This document shows positions 1 to 6,786 of a stretch of DNA of 10,101 nt, one piece after another. The DNA comes from Azonexus sp. (GTDB lineage Bacteria > Pseudomonadota > Gammaproteobacteria > Burkholderiales > Rhodocyclaceae): positions 1,287 through 11,387 of the forward strand of contig JAKLLI010000074.1 of assembly GCA_023150195.1 (NCBI GenBank). The letters are read 5' to 3'. The number at the start of each line of letters is the position of its first letter. The first letter of the stretch is position 1. A program made the position numbers and the translations under genes. Below the pieces are notes generated by a model. The model did no database searches. It worked only from the letters and a program-made list of their open reading frames with translations, and was not told the DNA's origin.

Positions 1-41
1 GTGTCAGGAAGCCAACAAAGTGTTGCACGCGCTGCGCTGGC

Positions 42-629
42 TTATTTTTGCCAGAGTGCCTTCCAGCCGGTGTGTCCGAGTGCTTCCATGGTCTCGATGT
101 TGCGCTCGAAGATGTCTGCCGCATCGGGAAAGGCCGCGACGGCCTGATCGATGCTGCTTTCGCGTAGCAAGTGCAGGGTGGGGTAGGGCGAACGGTTGGT
201 GTAGTTGGCGACGTCATCCGGATCGCTACCGGAAAACTCGTAATCCGGATGCAGGCTGGCGACCTGAAAAATGCCTTCGTAGCCTTCGTTGCGCAGCGTT
301 GCTTCGACTTCAGCGAGGAAGAAGTGGTAGTCGAGAAAATCGGTCAGCACATCCGGGTGGATGAGGAGCGTGGTGTCCAGCGTCTCGGCGTCGGTATTGG
401 CCAGCAGCGCCAGTTCAGCACGCAATTCAGCCAAGAGTTCGTCCGCGGTACTGGCTGCGGTCAACGCATAACGCACCTGTTTTTTGACATGGACGCGCTT
501 GGCGAAGGGGCAAAGATTGAGTCCGATCACGGCTTTTTCCAGCCAGTCACGGGTGGCGGAGCGTATCTCGGTGCTTCGTTCGGCGTCGGTGAGCGGATGG
601 CAGACAGGAATCTCGGACAGAGCGGTCAT
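42..629 (-). CDS. DUF1415 family protein
   Basis: A 195-residue soluble protein of the DUF1415 family; no biochemical function is established for this family that I know of. Family hallmarks are visible: GLNLCPFAK at residues 36-44, FQVASLHPDYEF at about 121-132, and NYTNRSPYP at 142-150 followed by LHLLRE. The length is normal for the family, and there is no signal peptide or membrane segment. The reading frame could be extended upstream to 671, but that would overlap the preceding gene by 34 bases. The ATG at 629 lies 8 bases after the upstream stop (638-640) and gives the usual short lead before the conserved core, so I chose it. It is the last gene of the five-gene minus-strand cluster. 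No clear terminator is visible in the 41 bases left before the window edge. The family assignment is firm; the role is unknown. Confidence 0.9.
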   Translation of the reverse strand: MTALSEIPVCHPLTDAERSTEIRSATRDWLEKAVIGLNLCPFAKRVHVKKQVRYALTAASTADELLAELRAELALLANTDAETLDTTLLIHPDVLTDFLDYHFFLAEVEATLRNEGYEGIFQVASLHPDYEFSGSDPDDVANYTNRSPYPTLHLLRESSIDQAVAAFPDAADIFERNIETMEALGHTGWKALWQK

Positions 630-637
630 GGGGAGTC

Positions 638-2299
638 TCACGGGGGCGATTGCTTCCCGAGCGCCCCCCACAGCCGGCCAAATTTCTGGCGCAGACTGAG
701 ACGTTCGTCGGACAGGGCTTCGAGGAAGTCGGACAGCGGTTTGGAGCGGGCCACGGCAAAGAGGATCAGGACAACGAATACCAGGGCGGCGAGCAGGCCA
801 TGCAGACTACGCGCCAGCATGCTGCCTTCGCCAAAGGCGATGATGTTCATCCCGAAATAGCCGGTGGTGACAGTGGCGATCAGACCGAGGATGGTGATCA
901 CGGTCAGGCGCACCACGGTGTTCGATTGCCGGCGCTGCGAATCGCTGTCGAGGTAATTGCTCATCTCGCGGATTTCATCGCGGACTTCTTCGTAGACCGC
1001 ATCATTGTGCAGGTGGCCGGCACACAGGCGGTAAATGGCCTGAATGTGTGGACGTTCCGAAAGTTCATGGAACCAGTAGCGGTGGGTAAAACGCAGGAAG
1101 GTTTCAAAATTGGCGCGAATTCGCCGCTTGAAGCGGCGCACCGAATCATCGTCGCGAATATCGAGATCATTGACCGCATCGACCAGAATTTCCGAGAACA
1201 CCAGCAAGGATGCCCGGTGCAGGTGTGCGATCAGGAAAACCAGAAAATACTGATGGCGGAATTGGGCCAGCACACCCCGTTCCTTGTCCGTGAAAAAGGC
1301 GGAGGCGGCATCGCCGACCACGGTGAGCGTATTGCCGGTACAGATGAAGCGGGTGTTCGGGCCGCGTTCGCTATCGGTCCAGAAGCGGTCCTGGCAGAAA
1401 CGGGATTCGAATTCCTGAACCGCCGGCTCGTTGACCGGCAGCGCCTCGTCGGGATGCAGCATGGTGGCAAGCCCCAGGCGTACCCATTGTCCGCGGTCCA
1501 GTTGGCGGGGATTGTCGATAGCCAGAAAGGCCATCGCCGGCATACGCTGGTATTCGATCAGTCGATAGCGCAACTCGCCCGGTTCATCGGAATGCGCCAG
1601 CACCAGCGGCCTCAGCAGACTGGCCCAGTGTTCCGAAATACAGGGACTGCGGTGTTCGCAGACATAGCCCAGGTATTTTTCGCGGCGCGCGGTGTCGGAA
1701 CGGGCGATGACTTGTCCCGTTGCATCCAGCCATTCGGCCAGATGCACGTTGTGCAGGCCCTCGCCGTTTTCTTCCCAGCCCGAAGGATAGGCGCGGCCAA
1801 AACGGAACAGGAGGTCGCGCACGGTGTCCAGCGCTAGATTCGTGGCGCGGACTTCAATGTTGAGCTGGACCAGATCGAGGTCGTGGAAAAAATAGAGATC
1901 GAGATGGGCGATATCGAGCAGGACCGGCGCTTGTCCCGGACGCAGGGTCAGGCGTAGCGCCGCAATGTCCTTGCGCCGGAACACATGCATCGGCGAGCCG
2001 CCGGGTGGGTCGTCCGGCGCGGTGTTGCGGGAGCGGCCTTCGCCGTAGAGAAAGCGCTGGACATAAGGCAGGAAGGAGACGAATTCCCGGTAATGCCGTT
2101 CGGCAAACTGGCTGGGATCGTCGGTGAACTCGTCATCGATGCGTTGCCAAGGATGGGATTCACCCAGATTTTCGAAGACCTCCCAATGCCGGCCTTCCTT
2201 GGCTTGCGCCGTGAGTGCCTGCAACTGCAAGGGCCAGACGAGGCTGGCGTGGAACAGGCGCACACACGGCTGGGCTGCGGGTGATTCGGTGGCGTTCAC
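638..2299 (-). CDS. CorA-like (GMN-motif) membrane protein, possible divalent metal transporter
   Basis: A 553-residue protein with a long, soluble, charged N-terminal region (about 1-460) and two hydrophobic helices near the C terminus. TM1 spans about 463-482 and runs straight into YFGMN, with the GMN triplet at 483-485; TM2 spans about 500-517. A tail of about 35 residues rich in charged residues follows. Two C-terminal helices with GMN at the end of the first is the signature of the CorA/Mrs2/ZntB superfamily, which forms pentameric Mg2+ or other divalent-cation channels in the inner membrane. The N-terminal domain is much longer than in E. coli CorA (316 residues in total), and I do not recognise its subfamily. 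The start is GTG with a GGAG Shine-Dalgarno six bases upstream. The gene begins 31 bases after the bioA stop and ends 8 bases before the DUF1415 start, so it is probably co-transcribed with both. The ion and the direction of transport cannot be read from the sequence. Confidence 0.8.
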   Translation of the reverse strand: MNATESPAAQPCVRLFHASLVWPLQLQALTAQAKEGRHWEVFENLGESHPWQRIDDEFTDDPSQFAERHYREFVSFLPYVQRFLYGEGRSRNTAPDDPPGGSPMHVFRRKDIAALRLTLRPGQAPVLLDIAHLDLYFFHDLDLVQLNIEVRATNLALDTVRDLLFRFGRAYPSGWEENGEGLHNVHLAEWLDATGQVIARSDTARREKYLGYVCEHRSPCISEHWASLLRPLVLAHSDEPGELRYRLIEYQRMPAMAFLAIDNPRQLDRGQWVRLGLATMLHPDEALPVNEPAVQEFESRFCQDRFWTDSERGPNTRFICTGNTLTVVGDAASAFFTDKERGVLAQFRHQYFLVFLIAHLHRASLLVFSEILVDAVNDLDIRDDDSVRRFKRRIRANFETFLRFTHRYWFHELSERPHIQAIYRLCAGHLHNDAVYEEVRDEIREMSNYLDSDSQRRQSNTVVRLTVITILGLIATVTTGYFGMNIIAFGEGSMLARSLHGLLAALVFVVLILFAVARSKPLSDFLEALSDERLSLRQKFGRLWGALGKQSPP

Positions 2300-2305
2300 G
2301 GTGGA

Positions 2306-2309
2306 CTCC
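2306..2309 (-). promoter_or_regulatory. Shine-Dalgarno GGAG for the CorA-like gene
   Basis: On the minus strand GGAG precedes the GTG start at 2299 by six bases. This supports a GTG start rather than a later ATG. Confidence 0.6.
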
Positions 2310-2330
2310 GGCGCAGAGGGTGCGCTGATT

Positions 2331-3653
2331 CTAGTGCCAAATTTGTTGATTCGGGAATTTAGCCGGTGAGGGCGGCACCGAGCGCTGGCCGATGGGACGG
2401 ATCAGCGCGCCTTGATCCAGTGCTGCGCGGTAGAAGCGGCGGGAAAAATACGGGTCCTCGGTCACGACGTCAAAGGCTGCAATCATGCCGCGCTGGCGCA
2501 GATGACGGACGTTCGGGTGATCGCCCAGCGGGGCGAGGGCGGCGGCGATTTTTTGCGATGTTTCGCGGTTGACCGCAATCACGTCGTTTTCGGCAAACAG
2601 GTCCAGCGTTGCCAGTGCAGCACGGCAGGCGAGCGGATTGCCGGTGTAGGAATGCGAGTGCAGGAAGGCGCGGGCGACGTTGTCGTCAAGAAAGGTGTCG
2701 TAAATCGCATCGCTGCTGAGCACGATGGAGAGCGGCAGGTAACCACCGGAAATGCCTTTGGAGAGGCACATCAGGTCGGGGCGGATGGGCAGTCCGTCAG
2801 CGTTCAATGCCTGTTCGTGGGCGAAGAAGCTGCCGGTGCGGCCACAACCGACGGCGATTTCGTCGCAGATCAGATGCACTTCATGCTCGTCGCACAGCGC
2901 GCGGGCGAGGCGCAGATATTCCGGGTCGTACATGACCATGCCGGCCGCCCCCTGCACCAGCGGTTCGACAATCAGCGCAGCGGTCTGTGCGCCGTGGTGT
3001 TCAAGGTAGTGTCGCAGGCTGTCGGCTGCACGTCGGGCGACATCGGCCGGGGTTTCGCCCGCTTCGGCCAGGCGGGCATCGGGCGAGGGCAGAACGTGCG
3101 CCGGACTGCGCACCAGCGGCGCGTAGGCGTCGCGGAAAATTGCGACGTCGGTGACCGCCAGCGCGCCCACGGTTTCCCCGTGGTAGCTGCCGGCAAGGCA
3201 GAGAAAACCGGTTTTTTCCGGTCGACCGCGGTTGCGCCAAGTGTGAAAACTCATTTTCAGCGCAATTTCGGTGGCCGAGGCGCCATCCGAGGCATAAAAG
3301 GCATGCCCCAATGCACCGCCGGTCAGGGCCGACAGACGTTCCGAGAGTTCGACCACCGGCGCGTGCGTAAACCCCGCCAGCATGACGTGTTCCAGCGTTT
3401 CCAGCTGATCGCGCAGGGCAGCATTGATGCGCGGATGGGCGTGACCGAAAAGATTGGTCCACCAGGAGCTGATGCCGTCGAGATAACGCTTGCCTTCAAA
3501 GTCCGTGAGCCACGGCCCCGATGCGCTGGCAATCGGGATCAGCGGCAGATGGCTGGGCGCATCTGCCTGCGCATGGTGTTGCATTTGCGTGCAGGGATGC
3601 CAGACGGCACGCTGGCTGCGTGCCAGCCAGTCTGCATTGGAATGCCCGGCCAT
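2331..3653 (-). CDS. bioA: Adenosylmethionine-8-amino-7-oxononanoate aminotransferase, altered C terminus
   Basis: A PLP-dependent class III aminotransferase that transfers the amino group of S-adenosylmethionine to 7-keto-8-aminopelargonate, giving 7,8-diaminopelargonate in biotin synthesis (cytoplasm). Visible features are WHPCTQM at 18-24, the BioA-typical GISSWW at 60-65, YHGETVGA at 157-164, CDEIAVGCGRTG at 263-274 with the PLP-contacting Asp at 264, and SKG with the Schiff-base Lys at 299. R419 in IRPIG corresponds to E. coli R391, a substrate-carboxylate contact. After IGQ (423) the expected VYxMPPY strand and last helix are missing. The protein instead ends with 17 unrelated residues to the TAG at 2331. 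In another frame, 2359-2385 encodes ALGAALTG-stop, which looks like a native BioA tail. This suggests a deletion of 3n+1 bases, perhaps near 80, at about 2384-2387. The start codon overlaps the DUF2863 stop by one base (TGATG), implying translational coupling. Family identity is certain; whether the product is active is doubtful. Confidence 0.9.
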   Translation of the reverse strand: MAGHSNADWLARSQRAVWHPCTQMQHHAQADAPSHLPLIPIASASGPWLTDFEGKRYLDGISSWWTNLFGHAHPRINAALRDQLETLEHVMLAGFTHAPVVELSERLSALTGGALGHAFYASDGASATEIALKMSFHTWRNRGRPEKTGFLCLAGSYHGETVGALAVTDVAIFRDAYAPLVRSPAHVLPSPDARLAEAGETPADVARRAADSLRHYLEHHGAQTAALIVEPLVQGAAGMVMYDPEYLRLARALCDEHEVHLICDEIAVGCGRTGSFFAHEQALNADGLPIRPDLMCLSKGISGGYLPLSIVLSSDAIYDTFLDDNVARAFLHSHSYTGNPLACRAALATLDLFAENDVIAVNRETSQKIAAALAPLGDHPNVRHLRQRGMIAAFDVVTEDPYFSRRFYRAALDQGALIRPIGQRSVPPSPAKFPNQQIWH

Positions 3654-4825
3654 CAGTGCATGGTCATGGCCGTATTGCTGACGTGCTCCGGCAATTCGGC
3701 ATGAATCAGTTCGCCCTCTTCGTTGGGGAAGAGCGGGGCGTTGCAGTCGTCACAAAATTCCAGCGGGAGATGGTGGTCGAGAAAACGGATATGGGTGATG
3801 CCGGTTTCGCGCAAGGTGGCCTCGATTTCGCCCACGACATCGGTGTTGTCGTCCTCGGCGCCGATCAGCGGCCAGACCACGCCGTGATAGATGGCTTCCT
3901 CATCCTTGGGTCCGAAGCTGACCCGGTATTCTTCCAGTTCGCGCTCATAGCAGGGGCCGATGACGACACGGATTTCCGGTGGCATCAGACCGAGCATGGT
4001 TTCGAGGAAGGCCACCGCAGCGCGCAGCGAGTAGGCTCGGGATTGCCGGTCGGCGGTCCGGCAGGCGGTGTGGAAGGCATCCGGCAGGCGCATTTCCCAG
4101 GCACAGCCGGTAAATAGCGATTCCAGCAAGGGGCTACCCTGGGCGGCCCAGGCTTTTTGCGCGCCATCGCGCGTCATCTCGTCTTCGTGCCAGCGGAACA
4201 GCGGGGCGCCCCGGGGGACCGCAATGGCGCCGATCAGGTAACGCAGGTCGGAGAGAAAACGGTTGGTTTCCGGCAAAACGCTGGGGTCGACCGAATAGGT
4301 CTTACCGGCCAGCGCGGCCTCGCCCAGTGCCTGGGTCAGGCCATGGGTATCGCAGAAGCTGCGCGGTAACTGATCCGGGCTGTACAGGAAGTCGCACAAG
4401 GCAATGCGTGCGTCACGACTGAACACATGGGCGCCGAGTTGTACGCGCAAGGATTGAATCAGCGGCGCCGGCAGGGTGTTGGCCGGAATCGAGAAGCGCG
4501 ACCAGGCATGAATGGGGGCGGAAAACAGCAGCACATCAAAGTCTTGTCCCTGAAAGGCCAGCGTATGGCTTTCCGCGCGCGATTCGACCATGTCGGCGAG
4601 TTCATCGTGGGCTTGCGGGTTGGCTTCGAACAACTGATTGAGTGCGGTATTGATGTCGTCTTCGCCGCCGTGGGCGAGCAGGCTGTCGACGCGCTCGATG
4701 AGCTGTGCCTCGAGAAAGGCATCCTCCAGTTTGCCGCCGGAATCCGACAGGCTGGTCGCCAGCCGTTGCAGGGCTGCGGCTTCCTTGGAGTGGCGGTCGC
4801 GCGTGCTGAAGCGGGAGCGTTTCAT
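3653..4825 (-). CDS. DUF2863 family protein
   Basis: A 390-residue soluble protein that I recognise as DUF2863, a family known mainly from Betaproteobacteria with no assigned function. Supporting features are the basic start MKRSRFSTRD, the SDSGGKLEDAFLEAQL stretch at about 27-42, the NPQAHDELADMVESRAE region at about 69-85, and the C-terminal block with CDDC at 358-361 followed by NAPLFPN and HAELPE. A single CxxC pair is visible, too little to claim a zinc ribbon. A TTG codon lies directly before the ATG at 4825; the ATG is preferred, with a weak GGAA five bases before the TTG-ATG pair. The gene follows the ClpX-like stop by 30 bases and its TGA overlaps the bioA ATG by one base. This arrangement links its expression to bioA but does not prove a biotin role. 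Confidence 0.8.
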   Translation of the reverse strand: MKRSRFSTRDRHSKEAAALQRLATSLSDSGGKLEDAFLEAQLIERVDSLLAHGGEDDINTALNQLFEANPQAHDELADMVESRAESHTLAFQGQDFDVLLFSAPIHAWSRFSIPANTLPAPLIQSLRVQLGAHVFSRDARIALCDFLYSPDQLPRSFCDTHGLTQALGEAALAGKTYSVDPSVLPETNRFLSDLRYLIGAIAVPRGAPLFRWHEDEMTRDGAQKAWAAQGSPLLESLFTGCAWEMRLPDAFHTACRTADRQSRAYSLRAAVAFLETMLGLMPPEIRVVIGPCYERELEEYRVSFGPKDEEAIYHGVVWPLIGAEDDNTDVVGEIEATLRETGITHIRFLDHHLPLEFCDDCNAPLFPNEEGELIHAELPEHVSNTAMTMH

Positions 4826-4855
4826 CAATATTCCAGAATGTGCAAAGGGCGAATT

Positions 4856-5860
4856 TTAACCGCCCGCGGCCTGTTGCGTCCTTTTTGGTGGCGCAAACAG
4901 GGAATGGAAGTGGATGCAACTGCCGGGCGGCAGGTCGGGCAGGGCAAATAGCACAGGCGTTAGCAGCTCTTCGAAAATGCCGCGCAAGCTGCGGGCGCCG
5001 ACCTTGTATTCGATGGCCAGTTCGGCAATCTGCGCGAACACGGCCGGGTCGATGCGCAGTTGCGCCCCCTCTAGCTGAAAGAGCAGCTGGAACTGGCGAT
5101 ACAGGCTGTCGCGCGGCTCGTGCATGATGCGCACCAGGTCTTCCCGGCCCAGGGGGTTGAGGCGGGCGACGATGGGCAGTCGTCCGGTAAACTCGGGAAT
5201 CAGGCCGAATTCGAACAAGTCGGTGGGCTTGATGCGGGCATTCAGGCGCTCGATGATGCGCGCGTCGTCGTCCGACGAGGTGCCGATGAAGCCATAGGTG
5301 TGGCGATTGGCCATGATGTTTTCGATACCGACAAATGCGCCGCCGCAAATGAAGAGAATGCGCCGGGTATCGATCACCGGCCCGCTGTTGAGGCGGATCA
5401 GGCTGCCTTCCATGATTTTGAGCAGGGCATGCTGGACATTGCGGCCGGCGGTGGCGCGCTCCGGCTGATCGGGATTGGCCAGCTTGTCGATTTCGTCGAT
5501 GAAGATGATGCCCCGGCTGGCGCGGGCGATATCGCCATCAGCCTGTTCGAGCAGGCGCTGCATCATCGCTTCCAGTTCGTCGCCGACAAAGCGGGACTGG
5601 GCCAGCGCCGTGGCGTCGGCGGTAACGAAAGGCAGTTTGAGGCAGCGCGCCAGGGTCGAGCAGAGCAGGGTCTTGCCGGTGCCGGTGGGGCCGATCAGCA
5701 GCACGTTGCTCTTGGACAGCGACAGGGTTTGTTCGCCAGCCTCGTCCTCCAGCGCGGTTTTGCGGAAATGGCTGTAAATGGCGACAGCCAGCGTTTTCTT
5801 GGCTTCGGGCTGGCCGACAACGTGCTGGTCGAGGTAGGCACTAATGGCGCTGGGCTTCAT
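4856..5860 (-). CDS. Reduced ClpX-like AAA+ ATPase lacking zinc-binding domain
   Basis: A 334-residue AAA+ ATPase clearly homologous to the ClpX core, probably an unfoldase or remodeller in the cytoplasm. Visible features: VVGQPEAKK at 14-22, Walker A GPTGTGKT at 57-64, Walker B IIFIDEID at 118-125, sensor-1 region ILFICGGAF at 168-176, the box VII arginine finger R227 in GLIPEFTGRLP, and sensor 2 GARSLR at 288-293. Compared with E. coli ClpX (424 residues), the N-terminal Cys4 zinc-binding domain is absent. The pore-1 GYVG is RFVG (90-93), the pore-2 region is three residues shorter, the RKH loop is gone (GSLIRLNSGPVIDT spans 152-165), and the ClpP-docking IGFG is replaced by YGFIG (189-193) in a shortened loop. 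The ATPase should work, but recognition of ssrA tags and docking to ClpP by the usual contacts seem unlikely. It is first in the operon and divergent from yaaA. The likely housekeeping clpX is elsewhere, and no clpP is in this window. Confidence 0.88.
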   Translation of the reverse strand: MKPSAISAYLDQHVVGQPEAKKTLAVAIYSHFRKTALEDEAGEQTLSLSKSNVLLIGPTGTGKTLLCSTLARCLKLPFVTADATALAQSRFVGDELEAMMQRLLEQADGDIARASRGIIFIDEIDKLANPDQPERATAGRNVQHALLKIMEGSLIRLNSGPVIDTRRILFICGGAFVGIENIMANRHTYGFIGTSSDDDARIIERLNARIKPTDLFEFGLIPEFTGRLPIVARLNPLGREDLVRIMHEPRDSLYRQFQLLFQLEGAQLRIDPAVFAQIAELAIEYKVGARSLRGIFEELLTPVLFALPDLPPGSCIHFHSLFAPPKRTQQAAGG

Positions 5861-5981
5861 GGTCGTTCCGCGGAGAGGGCATGGGGCGAATGTATCAGAT
5901 GCGGCGCCATCCAGCGCCTGCTTGGCCGTGTCAGGCTTTGCAGTAAGATGCCAGTTCCTCTGATTTCACTTGTGCACGCCC
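5861..5981. promoter_or_regulatory. Divergent intergenic region between ClpX-like operon and yaaA
   Basis: This 121-base gap must carry the promoters of both units. For yaaA, TTGGCC (5922-5927) and TAAGAT (5944-5949) are separated by 16 bases and each matches the sigma-70 consensus at four of six positions, placing the start about 26 bases before the ATG. On the minus strand TGATACATT (around 5889-5897) resembles an extended -10 element for the ClpX-like operon, with no good -35. A short GC-rich hairpin (GGCGC-CATCCA-GCGCC) lies between them at about 5903-5918. No operator is recognised. Confidence 0.4.
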
Positions 5982-6755
5982 ATGTTGTTTTTTCTTTCTC
6001 CCGCCAAGGCGCTGGATTTTGAGACGCCGCCGCACGTCGACCGCTACACGCTGCCGGCCTTTCTGGATCGTTCCGCCCAGCTGATCGAGCAATTGCGCAC
6101 CTTGTCGCCTGCGGACATTGCGAATCTGATGGATTTGTCGGACCCGCTGGCGCTGCTCAACTTCAAGCGCTATGCCGACTGGTCGCTACCCTTTACGCCG
6201 CAGAACGCGAAGCAGGCGGTATTGGCGTTTGATGGCGATGTCTATGACGGACTGTCGGCCCGTACCCTGTCGGTCGATGACCTCGAGTTTGCGCAAACAC
6301 ATGTGCGCATTCTCTCCGGTCTATACGGCATCCTGAAACCCATGGATCTGATGCAGGCCTACCGGCTGGAAATGGGCACCCGCTTCGCCAATTCGGGTGG
6401 CAAGGATTTGTACGCCTTCTGGGGCACGACCCTCCTGGATGCGATCAACGCGGAGCTGGATGCGATGCCGGACCCGGTCGCGGTCAACCTCGCTTCCGAG
6501 GAATATTTCAAGGCGGTCATCGGCCGCAAACTGAAGGGGCGGCTGATCCAGCCTGTGTTCGAGGACTGGAAGGGCGGCAAATACAAGATCATCAGCTTTT
6601 ACGCCAAGCGCGCCCGTGGCCTGATGACGCGTTACGCCGTGCTCAATCGGGCCAGTGTGCCGGAAGATCTCAAGGGCTTTGACAGCGATGGCTACGCCTT
6701 TGCCCCTGAGGTCTCGGATGACGCGCGCTGGGTATTCCGCCGTCGCGAGGGCTGA
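5982..6755 (+). CDS. yaaA: Peroxide stress protein YaaA (UPF0246/DUF328)
   Basis: A 257-residue YaaA-family protein. In E. coli, YaaA is induced by OxyR and lowers free intracellular iron during H2O2 stress, limiting DNA and protein damage; the family also has a DNA-binding fold. Family motifs are visible: [13 protein letters not shown] at the N terminus, [20 protein letters not shown] at 112-131, [11 protein letters not shown] at 169-179, [19 protein letters not shown] at about 200-218, and FDSDGYAF at 233-240. Length is normal (E. coli 258). A TTG at 5970 opens the frame earlier, but the ATG at 5982 starts exactly at the conserved N terminus. No clear Shine-Dalgarno is visible. It is the only plus-strand gene here, monocistronic, and converges with the kinase gene with 11 bases between stops. 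OxyR control is known in E. coli only; no OxyR site is recognised here. Confidence 0.95.
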   Translation: MLFFLSPAKALDFETPPHVDRYTLPAFLDRSAQLIEQLRTLSPADIANLMDLSDPLALLNFKRYADWSLPFTPQNAKQAVLAFDGDVYDGLSARTLSVDDLEFAQTHVRILSGLYGILKPMDLMQAYRLEMGTRFANSGGKDLYAFWGTTLLDAINAELDAMPDPVAVNLASEEYFKAVIGRKLKGRLIQPVFEDWKGGKYKIISFYAKRARGLMTRYAVLNRASVPEDLKGFDSDGYAFAPEVSDDARWVFRRREG

Positions 6756-6763
6756 AAGCGAGC

Positions 6764-6786
6764 GACTCAGCCGAGTTGGTTGAGTC
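6764..6786 (+). terminator. Possible hairpin after yaaA, weak terminator candidate
   Basis: GACTCAGCC and GGTTGAGTC can form a nine-pair stem (one G-U pair) with loop GAGTT, beginning nine bases after the yaaA stop. The hairpin is better paired in plus-strand RNA. No U-rich tract follows, and the sequence also encodes the last residues of the convergent kinase, so termination is only a possibility. Confidence 0.2.

Noticed and set aside
1..41. Terminator after the DUF1415 gene
   Set aside because: No stable hairpin followed by a U-rich tract is visible in these 41 bases.
650..1837. Plus-strand open frame of 395 codons antisense to the CorA-like gene
   Set aside because: Shadow of the real minus-strand gene; no domain, and no plausible start context.
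2412..3704. Long plus-strand open frame of 430 codons antisense to bioA
   Set aside because: It mirrors a gene with clear family motifs; long antisense frames are common in GC-rich DNA, and its translation shows no recognisable domain.
5120..6022. Plus-strand frame antisense to the ClpX-like gene and running into yaaA
   Set aside because: The minus-strand product has intact AAA+ motifs; the antisense translation is low-complexity and overlaps the yaaA start.
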